Below, piece by piece: positions 26,492 to 27,837 of a DNA stretch of 27,837 nucleotides. The stretch is from a virus. Where the stretch lies: the IMG/VR virus record IMGVR_UViG_3300020055_000120, positions 1 to 27,837 of that record. One strand, 5' to 3'. A program made the translations under genes and the position numbers. Numbering within the stretch: position 1 is the stretch's first letter; each line of letters starts with the position of its first letter. Below the pieces are notes generated by a model that saw only the letters and a list, made by a program, of their open reading frames with translations, was not told the origin of the DNA and did not search any database.

Positions 26492-26757
26492 AGGAAGCAT
26501 ATCAATTTCTCAAAAAACCGTCGCCCGACCTTGAATACGGTTTCAACGCGGCGGCATACTTTGTAGCCAAGCATTATGGAATCAGCATTCAACAAGTGTG
26601 GGATATGAGCATGAGCGCGTTTGAAACTTCGTTTATATGGGCGAACGCGGCTGAACGCGTCAAAGCCGACGAGTATGAAAAAGCGACCGATGGAGCAAAG
26701 AACAAGACACGCGTAGGCTCAACACACGGACCGATGCCGTTTAGCGAGGGATGGTGA
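26123..26757 (+). CDS. Tail assembly chaperone G-T fusion through -1 ribosomal frameshift
   Basis: The frame ending at TGA 26755-26757 opens only after a TAA at 26461-26463, has no usable start until ATG 26614, and begins exactly at the heptamer CCCTTTA (26464-26470). In the G frame this reads C CCT TTA, so both tRNAs can re-pair on CCC TTT. The fusion has 116 residues of G (to Leu encoded at 26468-26470) plus 95 residues of T starting SGWGDRIEEAYQFLKK, 211 in total. The T part is helical (EYGFNAAAYFVAKHYGI, MSMSAFETSFIWANAAERV). Exact start/stop coordinates are given as an envelope; the T part alone is 26470-26757. A clear stimulatory RNA structure is not obvious. Confidence 0.85.
26464..26470 (+). 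promoter_or_regulatory. -1 ribosomal frameshift slippery site CCCTTTA
   Basis: A perfect X XXY YYZ heptamer in the phase required by the G frame. It lies 7 codons before the G stop and at the first possible position of the open -1 frame. Confidence 0.85.
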
Positions 26758-26758
26758 A

Positions 26759-27837
26759 ATGGCCGAAGACATTGATGCAGTCAACGCGAAACTTGACGGG
26801 CTAATCGCTACTCTTGAAAAAGCAGGTCACATCAGTTCTCAAAGTTCAAAAAAGTTCGGCCTTGTTGAAAAAAATCTCGGAAAATGGAAAAGCACAATCA
26901 AAAACTCACCGATTGGAAAAATGGTTAAATCAATGCAGACATGGGGCAAAGCGACAAAAAATGTCATCAAAATCACAGGCCAAAATGTAACCATGAGCGA
27001 TACCCAAAAGAAAGAACATCGCAAAGGTATGACGGTGATGCAAAAACTTGTTGCCGCCACCATCGCGCATGGTGTCGCGCAAAAAATAAGCAATAAAGTT
27101 CTTCAAACCGCTAACAACCGTTTTACGCGTCTAATGACAACGGCGTTTTCGTTGGTGAGTATTTTCCTCATCGTTGGATTTGCGCTGGCCGCATTGTCCA
27201 TTGCCTTTGAGGGCGCAAACAGTCCGGTCCTCAAGTTTACAGAAGACATGGGACCGTTGCACGACGCAATGCAGGGGTTGTTAATCGTCATCACAGGTGA
27301 AGGTGATGAAGGCGGTTTAGCGTCTATGCTTGATGTCCTCGCGGCGGCATTTGTGACCGCGGGTATATCCTCCCTTGTTCTTGGAGGGACCGTTGGTGTT
27401 ATTGTCGGAGCCATCGTCCTTGCAGTAGGTGCGGCGCGCATATTCTATAACGAGTTTGATAATGTTTACGCGGCTATTGGTGTAGGTATTGGTGTCTTTG
27501 TGACACTCATCGGAACACTCATGATGGTTAAAAAAGTGTTTGCGTTGATGAAAGCAGGTAGTGCTATCGCTATCAAAGGCACAGCAGGTGCGGTAGTTGC
27601 GGGTATCGGTCTTGTCATCGCTGGTGTTGCTGGACTCGTAGCGTTTGCGATGGGTGCTGGTGAAGGCATCAAAGGTGTTTTTCTTGGTATCATCAGCGCG
27701 CTTCTTGTGTTTGTTGGTCTTTTCATCGCAGGTGTAGGTCTTCCAATTGCCGCTGTTATCGCTCTTGTGTTGTTTTTGGTTGCAACCGTCATTCGTTATC
27801 GCGATGAGATTTTAGCGGGTCTTTCTTTTGCATTCAA
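26759..27837 (+). CDS. Tape measure protein, N-terminal part (truncated by window end)
   Basis: The frame opens at ATG 26759, 1 nt after the T stop with GGTGAA upstream, and runs off the right edge; 359 codons are visible. The N-terminal ~120 residues are charged and helical (DAVNAKLDGLIATLEKAG). From ~residue 124 there are six or more long hydrophobic segments (AFSLVSIFLIVGFALAAL, GGTVGVIVGAIVLAVGAA, LLVFVGLFIAGVG), typical of tape measure proteins, which fix tail length and are thought to enter the cell membrane during infection. The location after G/G-T is diagnostic. The true length and the C-terminal domains cannot be seen. Confidence 0.9.
   Translation, partial: MAEDIDAVNAKLDGLIATLEKAGHISSQSSKKFGLVEKNLGKWKSTIKNSPIGKMVKSMQTWGKATKNVIKITGQNVTMSDTQKKEHRKGMTVMQKLVAATIAHGVAQKISNKVLQTANNRFTRLMTTAFSLVSIFLIVGFALAALSIAFEGANSPVLKFTEDMGPLHDAMQGLLIVITGEGDEGGLASMLDVLAAAFVTAGISSLVLGGTVGVIVGAIVLAVGAARIFYNEFDNVYAAIGVGIGVFVTLIGTLMMVKKVFALMKAGSAIAIKGTAGAVVAGIGLVIAGVAGLVAFAMGAGEGIKGVFLGIISALLVFVGLFIAGVGLPIAAVIALVLFLVATVIRYRDEILAGLSFAF

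Noticed and set aside
26614-26757. Independent short gene starting at ATG 26614
   Set aside because: The frame is open and protein-like back to the slippery site at 26464, and the ATG has no ribosome binding site; the frameshift fusion explains the whole frame.

Overview
The window is a head-to-tail morphogenesis block of a tailed double-stranded DNA virus (HK97-type, Caudoviricetes-like). About 31 genes all lie on the + strand, packed end to end with 1-20 nt gaps or short overlaps (ATGA, TGATG). I see no tRNA, rRNA, CRISPR array, integrase, insertion sequence or convincing terminator, and no gene-free stretch longer than about 35 nt. The first gene is cut by the left edge and the tape measure gene by the right edge, so the window is internal to a larger genome. 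The host cannot be fixed from sequence. The many Cys-pair (zinc-ribbon-like) small proteins and a LAGLIDADG domain would suit an archaeal, perhaps marine, host, but this is a weak inference.

Layout. 1-3447: packaging, with a partial helix-turn-helix protein (candidate small terminase), a 593-aa low-complexity protein with a (CAA)13 glutamine tract, and the large terminase with clear ATPase and nuclease motifs. 3478-5180: four small basic or Cys-containing proteins, one of them (5013-5180) easily missed. 5159-6568: a coiled-coil / winged-helix-like / LAGLIDADG protein. 6568-8406: the portal, with two zinc-site-like Cys/His clusters and a Pro-Gly-Met tail. 8438-9473: three small head-region proteins. 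9485-15427: a 1980-aa protein whose C-terminal part resembles an ATP-dependent DNA ligase core (adenylation plus OB fold) without recognisable catalytic residues. 15446-18045: a prohead protease fused to an acidic scaffold, then the major capsid protein. 18061-20521: small head-completion or decoration candidates. 20521-23142: head-tail connector, small proteins and a probable tail terminator. 23163-25103: major tail protein. 25114-26181: accessory small proteins. 26123-26757: tail assembly chaperones G and G-T joined by a -1 frameshift on a perfect slippery heptamer (CCCTTTA). 26759 to the end: tape measure protein.

The genes form one assembly pathway: terminase loads DNA through the portal into a protease-matured HK97 capsid, connector and terminator proteins close the neck, and the tail tube forms around the tape measure with G/G-T help. 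The most unusual features are (i) a short Trp-containing motif, roughly [NK]P[MI]-x2-AW-x3-[LI]K, that recurs in at least six otherwise unrelated small proteins; (ii) the ligase-like domain in the giant protein; (iii) the LAGLIDADG domain in a structural operon; and (iv) a hairpin placed exactly between a Shine-Dalgarno sequence and its start codon. Initiation relies strongly on GAGGTGA-type Shine-Dalgarno sequences, often fused to the preceding stop codon, and several genes start with GTG or TTG.
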